In this document: in pieces, positions 10,523 through 19,762 of the stretch | Layout: each line of letters begins with the position of its first letter | Position numbering within the stretch: position 1 is the stretch's first letter | Origin: Burkholderiales bacterium | GTDB taxonomy: Bacteria > Pseudomonadota > Gammaproteobacteria > Burkholderiales > Burkholderiaceae_C | Assembly (NCBI GenBank): GCA_025350145.1 | Contig: JANXYH010000099.1 | Span: 1 to 38,868 of the forward strand | DNA: 38,868 bases | Reading direction: 5' to 3' | Notes under the pieces: model-generated | Database searches by the model: none | Told to the model about the DNA's origin: nothing | What the model saw: only the letters and a program-made list of their open reading frames with translations | Program-made: the position numbers and the translations under genes

Positions 10523-11278
10523 TTGGTCCTCTACGAATACCCGCTCAACGAGGGCATCCGCACCATGTTGCGGCTAGAACACCTGTTCGACCGGCTGGGC
10601 CAGTTGCTCCCCCGCGACGCGCCCGTGGACCACCACTTCGCGCTGGTCACGGTGTTCGAGATCATCGACGTGGCCGGCCGGGCCGACCTCAAATCCGACC
10701 TTCAAAAAGAGCTGGAGCGGCACCGCCAGACCCTGCATGGCTACCGTGGCAATGCCCAAGTGGCGCAGGCCACGCTGGACGAAGTCATTGGCCGGATCGA
10801 CGCCGCCCTGGCCGGACTGGCCGGCCAATCCGGCAAGACCGGCCAGGCGCTCACCGCCAACGAATGGCTGATGGGCGTGCGCAGCCGCATCAGCATTCCC
10901 GGTGGCACCTGCGAATTCGACCTGCCGGCCTACTACGCCTGGCAGCAACGCCCGGGCGCCGAGCGCCGCGCCGACCTGGAGGGCTGGGTCGCCAGCTTGG
11001 GCCCGGTCGCCCAGGCCTTGCAAGTGCTGCTGCAACTGTTGCGCGAGTCGGGCATGCCGCACAAGGTCGCCACCAGCGGCGGCGCCTACCAGCAAAGCTT
11101 GGGGCAGGGCCGCAGCTACCAGTTGCTGCGGGTGCGCATCGACCCCGGCCTGGGCCTGGTGCCCGAGATGTCGGGCCATCGGCTGATGGTGTCGATCCGG
11201 ATGATGCGTCCCGAAACCGACGGTCGGCTCAAGCCGGCCACGGGCGACGCCAGCTTCGAGCTGACCCTGTGCGCCTGA
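10523..11278 (+). CDS. zapD: Cell division protein ZapD
   Basis: Cytoplasmic factor that cross-links FtsZ filaments at the division site. It has 251 residues, matching the family. The N-terminus 'VLYEYPLNEGIRTMLRLEHLF' is diagnostic, and the C-terminal beta-rich half contains 'LLRVRIDP' and 'SIRMMRPE'. The start is a TTG at 10523, with a TAGGA-type Shine-Dalgarno sequence about 10 nt upstream. No ATG precedes the conserved N-terminus. It stands between coaE and yacG, as in many Betaproteobacteria. Confidence 0.94.
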   Translation: MVLYEYPLNEGIRTMLRLEHLFDRLGQLLPRDAPVDHHFALVTVFEIIDVAGRADLKSDLQKELERHRQTLHGYRGNAQVAQATLDEVIGRIDAALAGLAGQSGKTGQALTANEWLMGVRSRISIPGGTCEFDLPAYYAWQQRPGAERRADLEGWVASLGPVAQALQVLLQLLRESGMPHKVATSGGAYQQSLGQGRSYQLLRVRIDPGLGLVPEMSGHRLMVSIRMMRPETDGRLKPATGDASFELTLCA

Positions 11279-11281
11279 GCG

Positions 11282-11518
11282 ATGGTCAAGCCAGCGCCGA
11301 AGTCCACCCCACCGGCCACGCCGCAAGTGGCCTGCCCCGGCTGCCGGCGTCGCATCGCTTATTCGAGCGACAACCCCTGGCGGCCGTTCTGCAGCCAACG
11401 CTGCCGCAGTGCCGATCTGGGCGCCTGGGCCAGCGAGCGCTACCGGGTGGCCTCGCCGCTGGCGCCTGAGGACGATGGCGACGCCGCCCAAGGCCAGACC
11501 GACAGTCCGCTGCATTGA
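11282..11518 (+). CDS. yacG: DNA gyrase inhibitor / zinc-ribbon protein YacG
   Basis: Small zinc-binding protein; the E. coli homologue binds GyrB and inhibits gyrase. It has 78 residues with ligands C18/C21 ('CPGC') and C37/C41 ('FCSQRC') and the conserved 'RPFCSQRCRSADLGAWASERYRV'-like region, of which only part is quoted as motif. The tail after residue 55 is acidic and longer than in E. coli (65 aa). The ATG is 3 bp after the zapD stop. Confidence 0.93.
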   Translation: MVKPAPKSTPPATPQVACPGCRRRIAYSSDNPWRPFCSQRCRSADLGAWASERYRVASPLAPEDDGDAAQGQTDSPLH

Positions 11519-11542
11519 GCGCAGCACCCAGACCGATCAGGT

Positions 11543-11564
11543 GCCCGCAGGCCGCCCTGCGGGC
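11543..11564 (+). terminator. GC-rich hairpin after the pil-coaE-zapD-yacG cluster
   Basis: A 9-bp perfect stem (GCCCGCAGG with CCTGCGGGC) and a 4-nt loop, 24 bp after the yacG stop. There is no U-run after it, so it is a weak candidate for intrinsic termination and may only be a mRNA-stabilising structure. Confidence 0.4.
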
Positions 11565-11597
11565 CGGTTCAACAGCCCACAGGGCAGAGGTTCTCAA

Positions 11598-12803
11598 ATG
11601 AGCGATACCGCGCACGACCCCTATGCCGGCCTCAGCGTCGGCACCTTCCACCAGACCGCGCAGGAGCGCATCGTCCACGGCCAGCCGGCGGGCAAGGCGG
11701 TGCTGGCCGAGGCCCGGCGTTTGGGCGCGCAGCGGGTCTTCATCGTCACCGGCCGGTCGCTGGGGCAACTCGCCGCCGCCGGACAGGGGCCAGTGCATGA
11801 CGTCGCCAGTGCATTGGGGCCGCACCATGCCGGCACGTTTACCGGCATCAGCGCCCACAGCCCACGCGAGGACGTGATTGCCGCCGCAGACGCAGCGCGC
11901 GCGGCCGGCGCCGATCTGCTGGTCGGCATCGGCGGCGGCTCGGCGATTGACGCCACCAAGGCCGCGCTGCTGTGCCTGTGGCTGGACCTGCGCAGCCCGC
12001 TGGCGATGGAGCCCTACCGCGCCGGCGCCGGCCAGGGCAGCCCGATCCAGCCGGCAGCCGGCGCGATCCGCATGCTCTCGGTCTCGACCACCTTGTCGGC
12101 GCCCGAGTTCACCGCCATGGCCGGCATCACCGACAGCGCCAGCCATGCCAAGCAGACCTTCACCCACCGGCTGATGGCGCCGCAGGTGGCGATCCTCGAC
12201 CCTACGGCGACGCTGCACACGCCCGAGTGGCTGCTGTACTCGACCGCGATCCGCTCGGTCGACCACGCGGTCGAGACCTGGTGCTCGCCGCTGGCCAGCC
12301 CGGCCACCGAGGCCCAGTCGCTGCAGGGCCTGCGCCTGCTGACCCAGGCCCTGCCGGCGATCCAGCGCCAGCCGCAGGCCCTGGCGCCGCGCCTGCAGGC
12401 CCAGTTCGGCATGTGGCAGGCGATTTCGGCCTTGGCTGCCGGGGTGCAGACCGGTGCCAGCCACGGCATCGGCTACGCCCTGGGTGCCGGCTTCGGTGTG
12501 CCCCACGGCCACACCTCGTGCGTGCTGCTGCCGGCGGTGTTGCGCTGGAATGCGGCCAGCAACGGCGCGCGCCAGCAGGCCTTGTCCGAGGCGATGGGGC
12601 AGCCGCAGCGGCCGGCACATGAACTGGTGGCCGAACTGATTGCCCAGCTCGGCCAGCCCGGCAGCCTGCGCGCGGTCGGGATCCGCGCCGATCAACTCGA
12701 CGAGCTGGCCCGGCGGGCGATGGCCTTTGCCCCGGTGCTGGCCAATCCCCGGCCCATCAGCTCGGCCGACCAGGTGGCGGAGATTTTGGCGCTGGCCTGG
12801 TAG
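11598..12803 (+). CDS. Iron-type (group III) alcohol dehydrogenase / maleylacetate reductase-like protein
   Basis: NAD(P)H-dependent oxidoreductase of the iron-ADH superfamily; substrate unknown. It has 401 residues. The ATG at 11598 has an AGAGG ribosome-binding site 7 nt upstream. The nucleotide motif 'GIGGGSAIDATKAAL' lies near residue 112. Histidines expected around the metal are present at H223 ('SVDHAVE'), H289 ('GASHGIG'), H303 and H305 ('PHGHTS'). The acidic ligand normally four residues before the first histidine (DxxxH) is arginine here, as I recall for some maleylacetate-reductase-like relatives. It therefore may not bind iron in the FucO manner. It precedes the peptide-type ABC operon by 178 bp, with no certain functional link. 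Confidence 0.85.
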   Translation: MSDTAHDPYAGLSVGTFHQTAQERIVHGQPAGKAVLAEARRLGAQRVFIVTGRSLGQLAAAGQGPVHDVASALGPHHAGTFTGISAHSPREDVIAAADAARAAGADLLVGIGGGSAIDATKAALLCLWLDLRSPLAMEPYRAGAGQGSPIQPAAGAIRMLSVSTTLSAPEFTAMAGITDSASHAKQTFTHRLMAPQVAILDPTATLHTPEWLLYSTAIRSVDHAVETWCSPLASPATEAQSLQGLRLLTQALPAIQRQPQALAPRLQAQFGMWQAISALAAGVQTGASHGIGYALGAGFGVPHGHTSCVLLPAVLRWNAASNGARQQALSEAMGQPQRPAHELVAELIAQLGQPGSLRAVGIRADQLDELARRAMAFAPVLANPRPISSADQVAEILALAW

Positions 12804-12981
12804 CGCCGCCGGCCAAATGACGGCCAAGTAGCGGTCAGGCGGCGGCCTGGTGGCGACCTGATTGGCCTCGCAGTTGGCCCCGGGATAGGCCCGAGCCTCG
12901 CGCGACGGGCCGGGCCGCACAATTGTTGGCGGCATCGCTCCGCGCCCTTGCCCCAGCCCCCTTGCCTTGGATCACCCCGCC

Positions 12982-14568
12982 ATGTCCCTGACCCGCCGCA
13001 CCGTGATCGCCCTGAGCCTGGCAGTCGCCAGCGCCTGGGCCGCCCTGCCCGCCTTCGCCCAGGACCAAGTCCTGCGGGTCGTGCCGCACAGCAACCTGGC
13101 GATCCTCGATCCGATCTGGACCACCGCCTACATGAGCCGCAACCACGGCTACATGGTCTACGACACGCTCTTCGGCACCGACGAGAACGCCAAAATCAAG
13201 CCGCAGATGGTCGACAGTTGGAGCGAAAGCGGTGACCACCGGCTGTGGACCTTCAAGCTGCGGCCGGGACTGGAGTTCCACGACGGCAAGCCCGTGACCG
13301 GCGAGGACGTGATCGCCAGCCTGCAGCGCTGGGGCAAGCGCGACGCGATGGGCTCGGCGCTGATGCAGTTCGTCCAGCGCATGGACTCGCCCTCGCCCGA
13401 CACCTTTCGCATCTTCCTCGGCGAGGCCTGCGGCTTCGTCCTGGAGGCGCTCGGCAAGCCGTCGTCGAACGTGCCCTTCATCATGCCCAAGCGCATCGCC
13501 GACACCGATGCGTTCAAACAGATCGACGACGCCACCGGCTCGGGGCCATTCATCTTCAAGAAGGACGAGTTCAAGCCCGGCGACAAGGCGGTGTACCTCA
13601 AGAACACCAAGTACCTGGCGCGCAAGGAGCCGCCGTCGGGCTCGACCGGTGGCAAGAACGTGTATGTCGACCGGGTCGAATGGAACCTGGCCTTGCGCGA
13701 CGCGCAGGCGCAGGTCAGCGCGCTGCAAAAGGGCGAGGTCGACATCATCGAGCAGCTCGGTTTCGACCACTACGCCACGGTCAAGGCCGATGCTGGCCTG
13801 CAACTGCCCAAGGTCGACAAATTCGGCCTGCAGTACATGGCCCGCTTCAACCACCTGCACAAGCCGTTCGACAACGTCCGGGTCCGGCAGGCGGCGCTGG
13901 CGGCGTTCAGCCAAGAGCCGTTCCTGCGCGCCCAGGTTGGCGTCAAGGAGCTGTACCGGCCTTGCGCCAGCATGTTCGTCTGCAACACCCCGTTCGGCAC
14001 CACCGTCGGCAGCGACATCCAGTCCAAGAGCAACATGAAGAAGGCCCAGGAACTGCTCAAGGCCTCGGGCTACGACGGCACGCCCATCGTGCTGATGAAA
14101 CCGACCGATCTGGCCTCGATCCAGAAGTTGCCCGACGTGGCCGCGCAACTGCTGCGCCAGGCCGGCTTCAAGGTCGACCTGCAGGCCATGGACTGGCAGA
14201 CGTTGGTCGGACGCCGGGCCAAGAAGGACGCACCAGAAAAGGGCGGCTGGCACATGTTCCTGACCGCCTGGCAGGCCTTCGACGTCTGGAACCCGATCGG
14301 CAACCCGGCGATGGATTCACGCGGCGAAAAGTCGACCTGGTTCGGCTGGGCCAGTGACGACAAACTGGCGAGCCTGCGCAATGACTTCATGCGCGCCACC
14401 GACGAAGCCGCCAAGAAGAAGCTGGCCGAGCAGATCCACGTGCGCGCCTTCGAGATCGCCACCCATGCGCCGCTGGGCGAGTTCGACGCACCTTTGGCCG
14501 CGCGCAAGACCATCACCGGCTTCTTCGTGACCAACGGCAACATGTACTGGAACCTCAAGAAGAACTGA
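12982..14568 (+). CDS. ABC transporter periplasmic substrate-binding protein (DppA/OppA family)
   Basis: Family 5 solute-binding protein for peptides, opines or similar cargo. It has 528 residues from the ATG at 12982. The N-terminus has two arginines ('SLTRRTVIAL'), a hydrophobic stretch and an 'AFA-Q' cleavage site near residue 23, so it resembles a Tat signal as much as a Sec one. Family landmarks are 'SWSESGDHRLWTFKLRPGLEFHDG' around residues 72-95 (only partly a conserved signature) and 'GPFIFKKDE' near 190. It heads a tightly packed operon, with the permease start 3 bp downstream. The specific substrate cannot be read from the sequence. Confidence 0.92.
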   Translation: MSLTRRTVIALSLAVASAWAALPAFAQDQVLRVVPHSNLAILDPIWTTAYMSRNHGYMVYDTLFGTDENAKIKPQMVDSWSESGDHRLWTFKLRPGLEFHDGKPVTGEDVIASLQRWGKRDAMGSALMQFVQRMDSPSPDTFRIFLGEACGFVLEALGKPSSNVPFIMPKRIADTDAFKQIDDATGSGPFIFKKDEFKPGDKAVYLKNTKYLARKEPPSGSTGGKNVYVDRVEWNLALRDAQAQVSALQKGEVDIIEQLGFDHYATVKADAGLQLPKVDKFGLQYMARFNHLHKPFDNVRVRQAALAAFSQEPFLRAQVGVKELYRPCASMFVCNTPFGTTVGSDIQSKSNMKKAQELLKASGYDGTPIVLMKPTDLASIQKLPDVAAQLLRQAGFKVDLQAMDWQTLVGRRAKKDAPEKGGWHMFLTAWQAFDVWNPIGNPAMDSRGEKSTWFGWASDDKLASLRNDFMRATDEAAKKKLAEQIHVRAFEIATHAPLGEFDAPLAARKTITGFFVTNGNMYWNLKKN

Positions 14569-14571
14569 GCC

Positions 14572-15513
14572 GTGTTCAGCTTCTTGGCGCGGCGGCTGGC
14601 GGCGATCTTGCCGGTGCTGCTGATCGTCTCCCTGCTGGTGTTTTTGATGCTGCGCCTGACGCCGGGTGACCCGGCGGCGGTGCTGGCCGGCGACGCCGCC
14701 TCGACCGAGCAGATTGCCCAGATCCGCAGCGGCCTGGGCCTGGACCGGAGCATTCCCGAGCAGTACTTCATCTGGTTTGGCCGGCTGGTGCAGGGCGACC
14801 TGGGGCAGTCGTATTACTACAAGACCCCGGTCACGACCCTGATCGGCCAACGGATCGAGCCGACGCTGTCGCTGGCCGCGCTGACCATGCTGATCGCGGT
14901 CGCGGTCGCGGTGCCGCTGGGCGTGCTCGCCGCCTGGCGCTTCGGCAGCCTGCTGGACCGGGCGCTGATGGGCTTTTCGGTGCTCGGCTTCTCGGTGCCG
15001 ATCTTCGTGCTGGCCTACTGCCTGATCTGGCTGGTCTCGCTGCGCCTGGGCTGGCTGCCGGTGCAGGGCTACCAGCGCCTGGCCAATGGCGTCGGCCCGT
15101 GGCTCTACCACCTCTGCCTGCCGGCGCTGACCTTGAGCGTGATTTACATCGCCCTGATCGCCCGCACCACCCGGGCGGCGGTGCTGGAGACGCTGGGCGA
15201 GGACTACATCCGCACCGCGCGCGCCAAGGGACTGCCGGAGAGTGCGGTGCTGCTGCGCCACGCGCTGGCCAATGCGGCGGTGCCCATCATCACCGTGATC
15301 GGCATCGGTATCGCCCTGTTGATCGGCGGCGTGGTCGTGACCGAATCGGTCTACGCCATCCCCGGCCTGGGGCGGCTGACCGTGGACGCGGTGCTGGCGC
15401 GCGATTTCCCGACGATCCAGGGCGTGATCCTGCTGTTCTCGGCGGTCTACGTGCTGGTGAACTTGCTGGTCGACCTGAGCTACGTGGTGTTCGATCCGCG
15501 GATCCGCTACTGA
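14572..15513 (+). CDS. ABC transporter permease (DppB/OppB type)
   Basis: Inner-membrane permease of the peptide/nickel importer family. It has 313 residues from a GTG start. The N-terminus 'RRLAAILPVLLIVSLLVFLMLRL' type helix is followed by 'TPGDPA', typical of DppB. Six membrane segments are apparent, and the cytoplasmic coupling (EAA) loop reads 'EDYIRTARAKGLPESAV' near residue 210. The C-terminus ends 'DLSYVVFDPRIRY', a strong family signature. Its stop overlaps the next permease start (TGATG). Confidence 0.94.
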   Translation: MFSFLARRLAAILPVLLIVSLLVFLMLRLTPGDPAAVLAGDAASTEQIAQIRSGLGLDRSIPEQYFIWFGRLVQGDLGQSYYYKTPVTTLIGQRIEPTLSLAALTMLIAVAVAVPLGVLAAWRFGSLLDRALMGFSVLGFSVPIFVLAYCLIWLVSLRLGWLPVQGYQRLANGVGPWLYHLCLPALTLSVIYIALIARTTRAAVLETLGEDYIRTARAKGLPESAVLLRHALANAAVPIITVIGIGIALLIGGVVVTESVYAIPGLGRLTVDAVLARDFPTIQGVILLFSAVYVLVNLLVDLSYVVFDPRIRY

Positions 15514-16478
15514 TGGCCGACGCCAACAGCCGCCCGACGCCCAATCCGGGATCCGAAGCCGGCCCCGCGCCGCTGTCGGTCGAGGCCGCCAGCGTCGTCA
15601 GCCAGCCCAGTGCCTGGTCGCGGGTCAGGCGCCACAGCGGCGTGCGCGTCGGTGGCGTGATCCTCGGCCTGCTGCTGCTGATCGCGCTGGCCGCGCCCTG
15701 GCTGGGCACGGTCGATCCTTCACTCTTCGACCCCGCCAGCCGCGACCTGTTGCCGGGCCAGTCGGGCGAGATCACGACGCTCGAGGGCGACACCATCCAG
15801 CATCGCTTCTGGATGGGCAGCGACAGCTTCGGCCGCGACATCTACAGCCGCGTCATCTACGGCACCCAGGTGTCGCTGATCGTCGGCGTCGCCACCGCCA
15901 TCGTCGCGCTGACGCTGGGCATCGCATTGGGGCTGCTGGCCGGCTACCTCCAATGGCTGGACGGCGCCCTGATGCGGGTGATGGACGGCTTGATGGCGAT
16001 CCCGGCGATCCTGATCGCAATCGCCCTGGTGGCGATGTACAAGGGCAGCGTGCCGACCGTGGTGCTGGCCATCGCGATCCCTGAAATCCCGCGCGTCACC
16101 CGGCTGGTGCGCAGCCTGGTGCTGTCGATCCGCGAGGAGCCCTATGTCGAGGCCGCCGTCGCGCTGGGCACCCCGACCCTGCTGATCATGCTGCGCCACA
16201 TCCTGCCCAACTGCATCGCGCCACTGGTGGTGCAGGGCACTTTCATCTGCGCCTCGGGCATCCTGGTCGAAGCGATCCTGTCGTTCCTGGGGGTCGGCCT
16301 GCCGCCCGATGTCCCGACCTGGGGCAATGTCATGGCCGAGGGTCGGGCGCAGTTCAACCAGTTCCCGCACAACATCTTTTTCCCGGGCATCTTCCTGGCC
16401 TTGACGGTGCTGGCGGTGAATATCCTCGGCGACGGCCTGAGGGACACGCTCGATCCGAAGATGGCCAAGCGGGTATGA
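15513..16478 (+). CDS. ABC transporter permease (DppC/OppC type)
   Basis: Second permease of the same importer, 321 residues. A long hydrophilic N-terminus (about 45 residues, rich in Pro and Ser) precedes the first helix, which is then followed by 'HRFWMGSDSFGRDIYSRVIYG' type sequence, the DppC hallmark region. The coupling loop is 'EPYVEAAVALGTPTLLIMLRH' type near residue 210. The C-terminus 'NILGDGLRDTLDPKM' is characteristic. It overlaps both neighbours (TGATG upstream, ATGA downstream), so all four subunits are probably made from one mRNA. Confidence 0.94.
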   Translation: MADANSRPTPNPGSEAGPAPLSVEAASVVSQPSAWSRVRRHSGVRVGGVILGLLLLIALAAPWLGTVDPSLFDPASRDLLPGQSGEITTLEGDTIQHRFWMGSDSFGRDIYSRVIYGTQVSLIVGVATAIVALTLGIALGLLAGYLQWLDGALMRVMDGLMAIPAILIAIALVAMYKGSVPTVVLAIAIPEIPRVTRLVRSLVLSIREEPYVEAAVALGTPTLLIMLRHILPNCIAPLVVQGTFICASGILVEAILSFLGVGLPPDVPTWGNVMAEGRAQFNQFPHNIFFPGIFLALTVLAVNILGDGLRDTLDPKMAKRV

Positions 16479-18142
16479 GCGCTGCCCCGCCGATCCTCGA
16501 GATCCGCCATCTGGCCGTCGCCCTGCCTGCGGGCGGCGACCGCGCCTGCGCGGTGCAAGACGTCACCTTCAGCGTGGCTGCGGGTGAAATCCTCTGCCTG
16601 GTCGGCGAGTCGGGCTCGGGCAAATCCGTGATCGCGCAGGCGGTGATGGGCCTGCTGGCACCCAGCCTGCCGATCCGCTCGGGCCAGATCCTGCTGCAGG
16701 GCGAGGACATCACCCATGCCGCGCCAAGGCGCCTGCGCGAACTGCGCGCGACCCGCATGGCGATGATTTTTCAGGAGCCGATGACCGCGCTCAATCCAGT
16801 CATGACCTGCGGCGCGCAGATCGACGAAGTGCTGCGCCAGCACACCCGGCTGGGCGCGGCCCAGCGCCAGGCCAAGGTCCAGGCGATCCTGCGCGAGGTG
16901 CTGCTGCCCGAACCCGAGCGCATGGCGGCAAGCTACCCGCACCAGCTCTCCGGCGGCCAGCGCCAGCGGATCGTGATCGCGATGGCCCTGGTGCTCGACC
17001 CGGTGCTGCTCATTGCCGACGAACCGACCACCGCGCTCGACGTCACCACCCAGGCGCAGATCCTCAAACTGGTGCTGGACCTGCAGGCCCGCCATGGCGC
17101 CGGGGTGCTGTTCATCACCCACGACTTCGGGGTGGTCGCCGAGGTGGCGCAGCGCGTGGCAGTGCTGCGCCTGGGCGAACTGGTCGAGATCGGCAGCAAG
17201 CACGCGGTGCTGCAGCGTCCGCAGCACCCCTACACCCAGATGCTGATAGGCGCAGTCCCGGCCCTGCGGCCGCGCCCGGACGGCGCCACCGCTGCGGGCG
17301 TGGCCGATGCTGCGCCGGTGCTGCGGGTGCAGGGGCTGGCCAAAACCTACCTCGACCGGCGTTGGTTCGGGCCGCAGCGCCAGGTGCATGCTGCGCAGGC
17401 GGTGAGCTTCGAAATCCGCCGTGGCCAGACCCTGGGCATCGTCGGCGAATCCGGCTCGGGCAAGAGCACGGTGGCGCGCTGCATCGTCCGCCTGATCGAC
17501 CCCAGTGCCGGCCAGGTGCTGCTCGGCGGCGACGGCGGCGGCGCCGCCAAAGACATCGCCCTGCTGCCCGCCCGGCAACTCCGGCCACTGCGCCGGCGCG
17601 TGCAGATCGTCTTCCAGGACCCCTACCGCAGCCTCAACCCGCGCCGCAACATCGCCCAGGCGCTGACCGAGGGGCCGACCAACTTCGGCATGGCCCCGGC
17701 CGCCGCCCTGCAACGCGCCGAGGACTTGCTGGCGCTGGTGCGCATGGACGAGAGCGCGCTGCTGCGCTACCCGCACCAGTTCTCGGGCGGCCAGCGCCAG
17801 CGCTTGTGCATCGCCCGGGCGCTGATGCTCGAACCCGAGTTGCTGGTGGCCGACGAGGCCGTCTCGGCGCTGGACGTGTCGGTGCAGGCGCAGGTGCTGC
17901 AACTGCTGGCCGACATCCGCAGCCGGCTCAATCTGGCGATGCTGTTCATCACCCACGACCTGCGCGTGGCGGCGCAGGTCTGCGACCACCTGGCGGTGAT
18001 GCAGCAGGGCCGCATCGTTGAATATGGCCCGGCGGCGCAGGTCTTCACTGCGCCCCAGCATGCCTATACCCAGGCCCTGTTTGCTGCCGCCCCGGGTCGG
18101 GACTTTGCGTTCGGCGAGGCCGGCGGCAGGGCGGCGGCTTGA
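16475..18142 (+). CDS. Double ATP-binding subunit of the peptide-type ABC importer (DppD-DppF fusion)
   Basis: One polypeptide of 555 residues containing both nucleotide-binding domains that are often separate DppD and DppF. Domain 1 has Walker A 'GESGSGKS' (44-51), signature 'LSGGQRQR' near 155 and Walker B '[12 protein letters not shown]' near 176. Domain 2 has Walker A 'GESGSGKST' near 324, signature 'FSGGQRQR' near 436 and Walker B '[12 protein letters not shown]' near 456. Each domain is followed by the oligopeptide-type C-terminal extension with the 'HPYTQ' or 'HAYTQ' motif. Such fusions (YejF/GsiA-like) are known, so this is not a new architecture. It overlaps the DppC-type permease by 4 bp and converges on the sugar-acid dehydratase gene. 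Confidence 0.94.
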   Translation: MSAAPPILEIRHLAVALPAGGDRACAVQDVTFSVAAGEILCLVGESGSGKSVIAQAVMGLLAPSLPIRSGQILLQGEDITHAAPRRLRELRATRMAMIFQEPMTALNPVMTCGAQIDEVLRQHTRLGAAQRQAKVQAILREVLLPEPERMAASYPHQLSGGQRQRIVIAMALVLDPVLLIADEPTTALDVTTQAQILKLVLDLQARHGAGVLFITHDFGVVAEVAQRVAVLRLGELVEIGSKHAVLQRPQHPYTQMLIGAVPALRPRPDGATAAGVADAAPVLRVQGLAKTYLDRRWFGPQRQVHAAQAVSFEIRRGQTLGIVGESGSGKSTVARCIVRLIDPSAGQVLLGGDGGGAAKDIALLPARQLRPLRRRVQIVFQDPYRSLNPRRNIAQALTEGPTNFGMAPAAALQRAEDLLALVRMDESALLRYPHQFSGGQRQRLCIARALMLEPELLVADEAVSALDVSVQAQVLQLLADIRSRLNLAMLFITHDLRVAAQVCDHLAVMQQGRIVEYGPAAQVFTAPQHAYTQALFAAAPGRDFAFGEAGGRAAA

Positions 18143-18165
18143 GCCGCGTCGGCCCGGCCTTGGCG

Positions 18166-19704
18166 CTACATCACCGCGCCAAGCTGCCAGGGCACGAACT
18201 CATTCTGGCCGTAGCCATGGGTCTCGCTCTTGGTGGCGCGGCCCGAGGCGGTGTCCAGGATCAGGCCGAAGATGCGCTCGCCAACAGCGTCGACCGATTC
18301 CTGGCCGTCGACGATGCCGCCGCAGTCCAGGTCGATGTCCTCGCCCTGCTTGCGCCACAGCGCCGAGTTGGTCGAGAACTTCAGCGAGGGTGATGGCGCA
18401 CAGCCATAGGCCGAGCCGCGGCCGGTGGTGAAGCAGATCAGATTGGCGCCGCCGGCGACCTGGCCCGTGGCCGAGACCGGGTCGTAGCCCGGGGTGTCCA
18501 TGTAGAGCAGGCCGCGGGCGCTGCAGGGCTGGGCAAATTCGACCACGTCGACCAGGTTGGTGGTGCCGCTCTTGGCGATCGCCCCTAGCGATTTCTCCAG
18601 GATCGTGGTCAGCCCGCCGGCCTTGTTCCCGGCCGAAGGGTTGTTGTCCATCTGCATGCCGTTGCGCGCGGTGTAGGCCTCCCACCAGGCGATCCGCGCC
18701 AGGAGCTTGTCGGCCACCGCCTGGCTGACCGCACGCCGCGTCAGCAGGTGCTCGCCGCCGTAGATTTCAGGCGTCTCGCTCAGGATCGCACTGCCGCCGT
18801 GGCGCACCAGCCGGTCGACCGCCGCGCCCAGCGCCGGATTGGCGCTGATGCCCGAGTAGCCGTCCGAGCCGCCGCATTGCAGGCCTACGGTCAGGTGGCT
18901 GGCCGGCAGCGCGATCCGGCTCACGCGGTTGGCCTCGGGCAGCAGGCTGCGGATCAGTTCGACCCCGCGCTGCACCGTCTGGCGGGTGCCGCCGCTGTCC
19001 TGGATATTGAAGGTGACGAGCCTGGCGCCCTCGCGCAGCCCCTCCTGCGCGATCAGCCCCTGGATCTGGTTGGTCTCGCAGCCCAGGCCGACCACCAGCA
19101 CCGCCGCAAAGTTGGCGTGCCGGGCATAGCCGCCGAGGGTGCGCCGCAGCACCCGCAGTTCCTCGCCGTCGCTGTCGGTGGCGCAGCCCATGCCGTGGGT
19201 CAGCGCGACCACGCCGTCGACATTGGGGTAGTCGGCCAGCGCCTCGGGACGGATGTCGCGGCGGAACTGGTCGGCAATCGCCCTTGCCGCCGTGGCCGAG
19301 CAGTTGACCGAGGTGAGCACACCGATGTAGTTGCGTGTGGCGACCCGGCCGTCGTCGCGGACGATGCCCATGAAAGTCGCCGGCAGGTCGACGTAGGCGG
19401 TCGGCGTCACCCCGGCGCCGACGCTGTGGCTGCGCGCAAAGTCACTGAAGGCCAGGTTGTGGCTGTGCACATGCTGGCCCGGCGCAATCGCCTGGGTGGC
19501 ATTGCCTATCACCTGACCATAGCGCCAGACGGGCTCGCCGACGCCGATCGCCCGCGTCGCCAGCTTGTGCCCGGGCGGCACCAGCCCGACCACGCGGACG
19601 CCTTCTTCGGGCAACGCGGTGCCGCCCAACAACTGGCGCCGGGCGATCACGACGTTGTCGGACGGGTGGATGCGGATCACGCCCGCCATGGGGTCTGGGC
19701 TCAT
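18166..19704 (-). CDS. UxaA/GarD-family sugar-acid dehydratase (altronate or galactarate dehydratase-like)
   Basis: Metal-dependent dehydratase of hexonic or aldaric acids, giving a 2-keto-3-deoxy acid. It has 512 residues. An N-terminal SAF-like domain ('IRIHPSDNVVIARRQL' to 'HVHSHNL', about 10-90) is followed by the catalytic region. That region contains 'TSVNCSATAARAI' near 133, 'VVGLGCETNQI' near 205, 'VGLQCGGSDGYSG' near 275 and 'NPSAGNKAGGLTTILEKSLG' near 357. The N-terminus is UxaA-like, while the middle also resembles GarD, so the exact substrate is open. The start at 19704 has a CAGGAG site 8 nt upstream. It is 58 bp downstream of a small unknown gene, and its relatives in the island are two short-chain dehydrogenases. 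Confidence 0.9.
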   Translation of the reverse strand: MSPDPMAGVIRIHPSDNVVIARRQLLGGTALPEEGVRVVGLVPPGHKLATRAIGVGEPVWRYGQVIGNATQAIAPGQHVHSHNLAFSDFARSHSVGAGVTPTAYVDLPATFMGIVRDDGRVATRNYIGVLTSVNCSATAARAIADQFRRDIRPEALADYPNVDGVVALTHGMGCATDSDGEELRVLRRTLGGYARHANFAAVLVVGLGCETNQIQGLIAQEGLREGARLVTFNIQDSGGTRQTVQRGVELIRSLLPEANRVSRIALPASHLTVGLQCGGSDGYSGISANPALGAAVDRLVRHGGSAILSETPEIYGGEHLLTRRAVSQAVADKLLARIAWWEAYTARNGMQMDNNPSAGNKAGGLTTILEKSLGAIAKSGTTNLVDVVEFAQPCSARGLLYMDTPGYDPVSATGQVAGGANLICFTTGRGSAYGCAPSPSLKFSTNSALWRKQGEDIDLDCGGIVDGQESVDAVGERIFGLILDTASGRATKSETHGYGQNEFVPWQLGAVM

Positions 19705-19762
19705 CGCCTGGCTCCTGCAGAGATTCGGCCGGCCGCCGCGGTTCGGCCGCGATCGTCAGCCG

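Noticed and set aside
16142-18061. 639-residue open frame antisense to the double ATPase gene
   Set aside because: Long antisense frames are expected in GC-rich genes with biased third positions; composition is unlike real proteins and the sense gene is unambiguous.
16475-18142. Double ATPase as a novel gene fusion
   Set aside because: DppD-DppF style fusions (YejF/GsiA-like) are well known in Proteobacteria.
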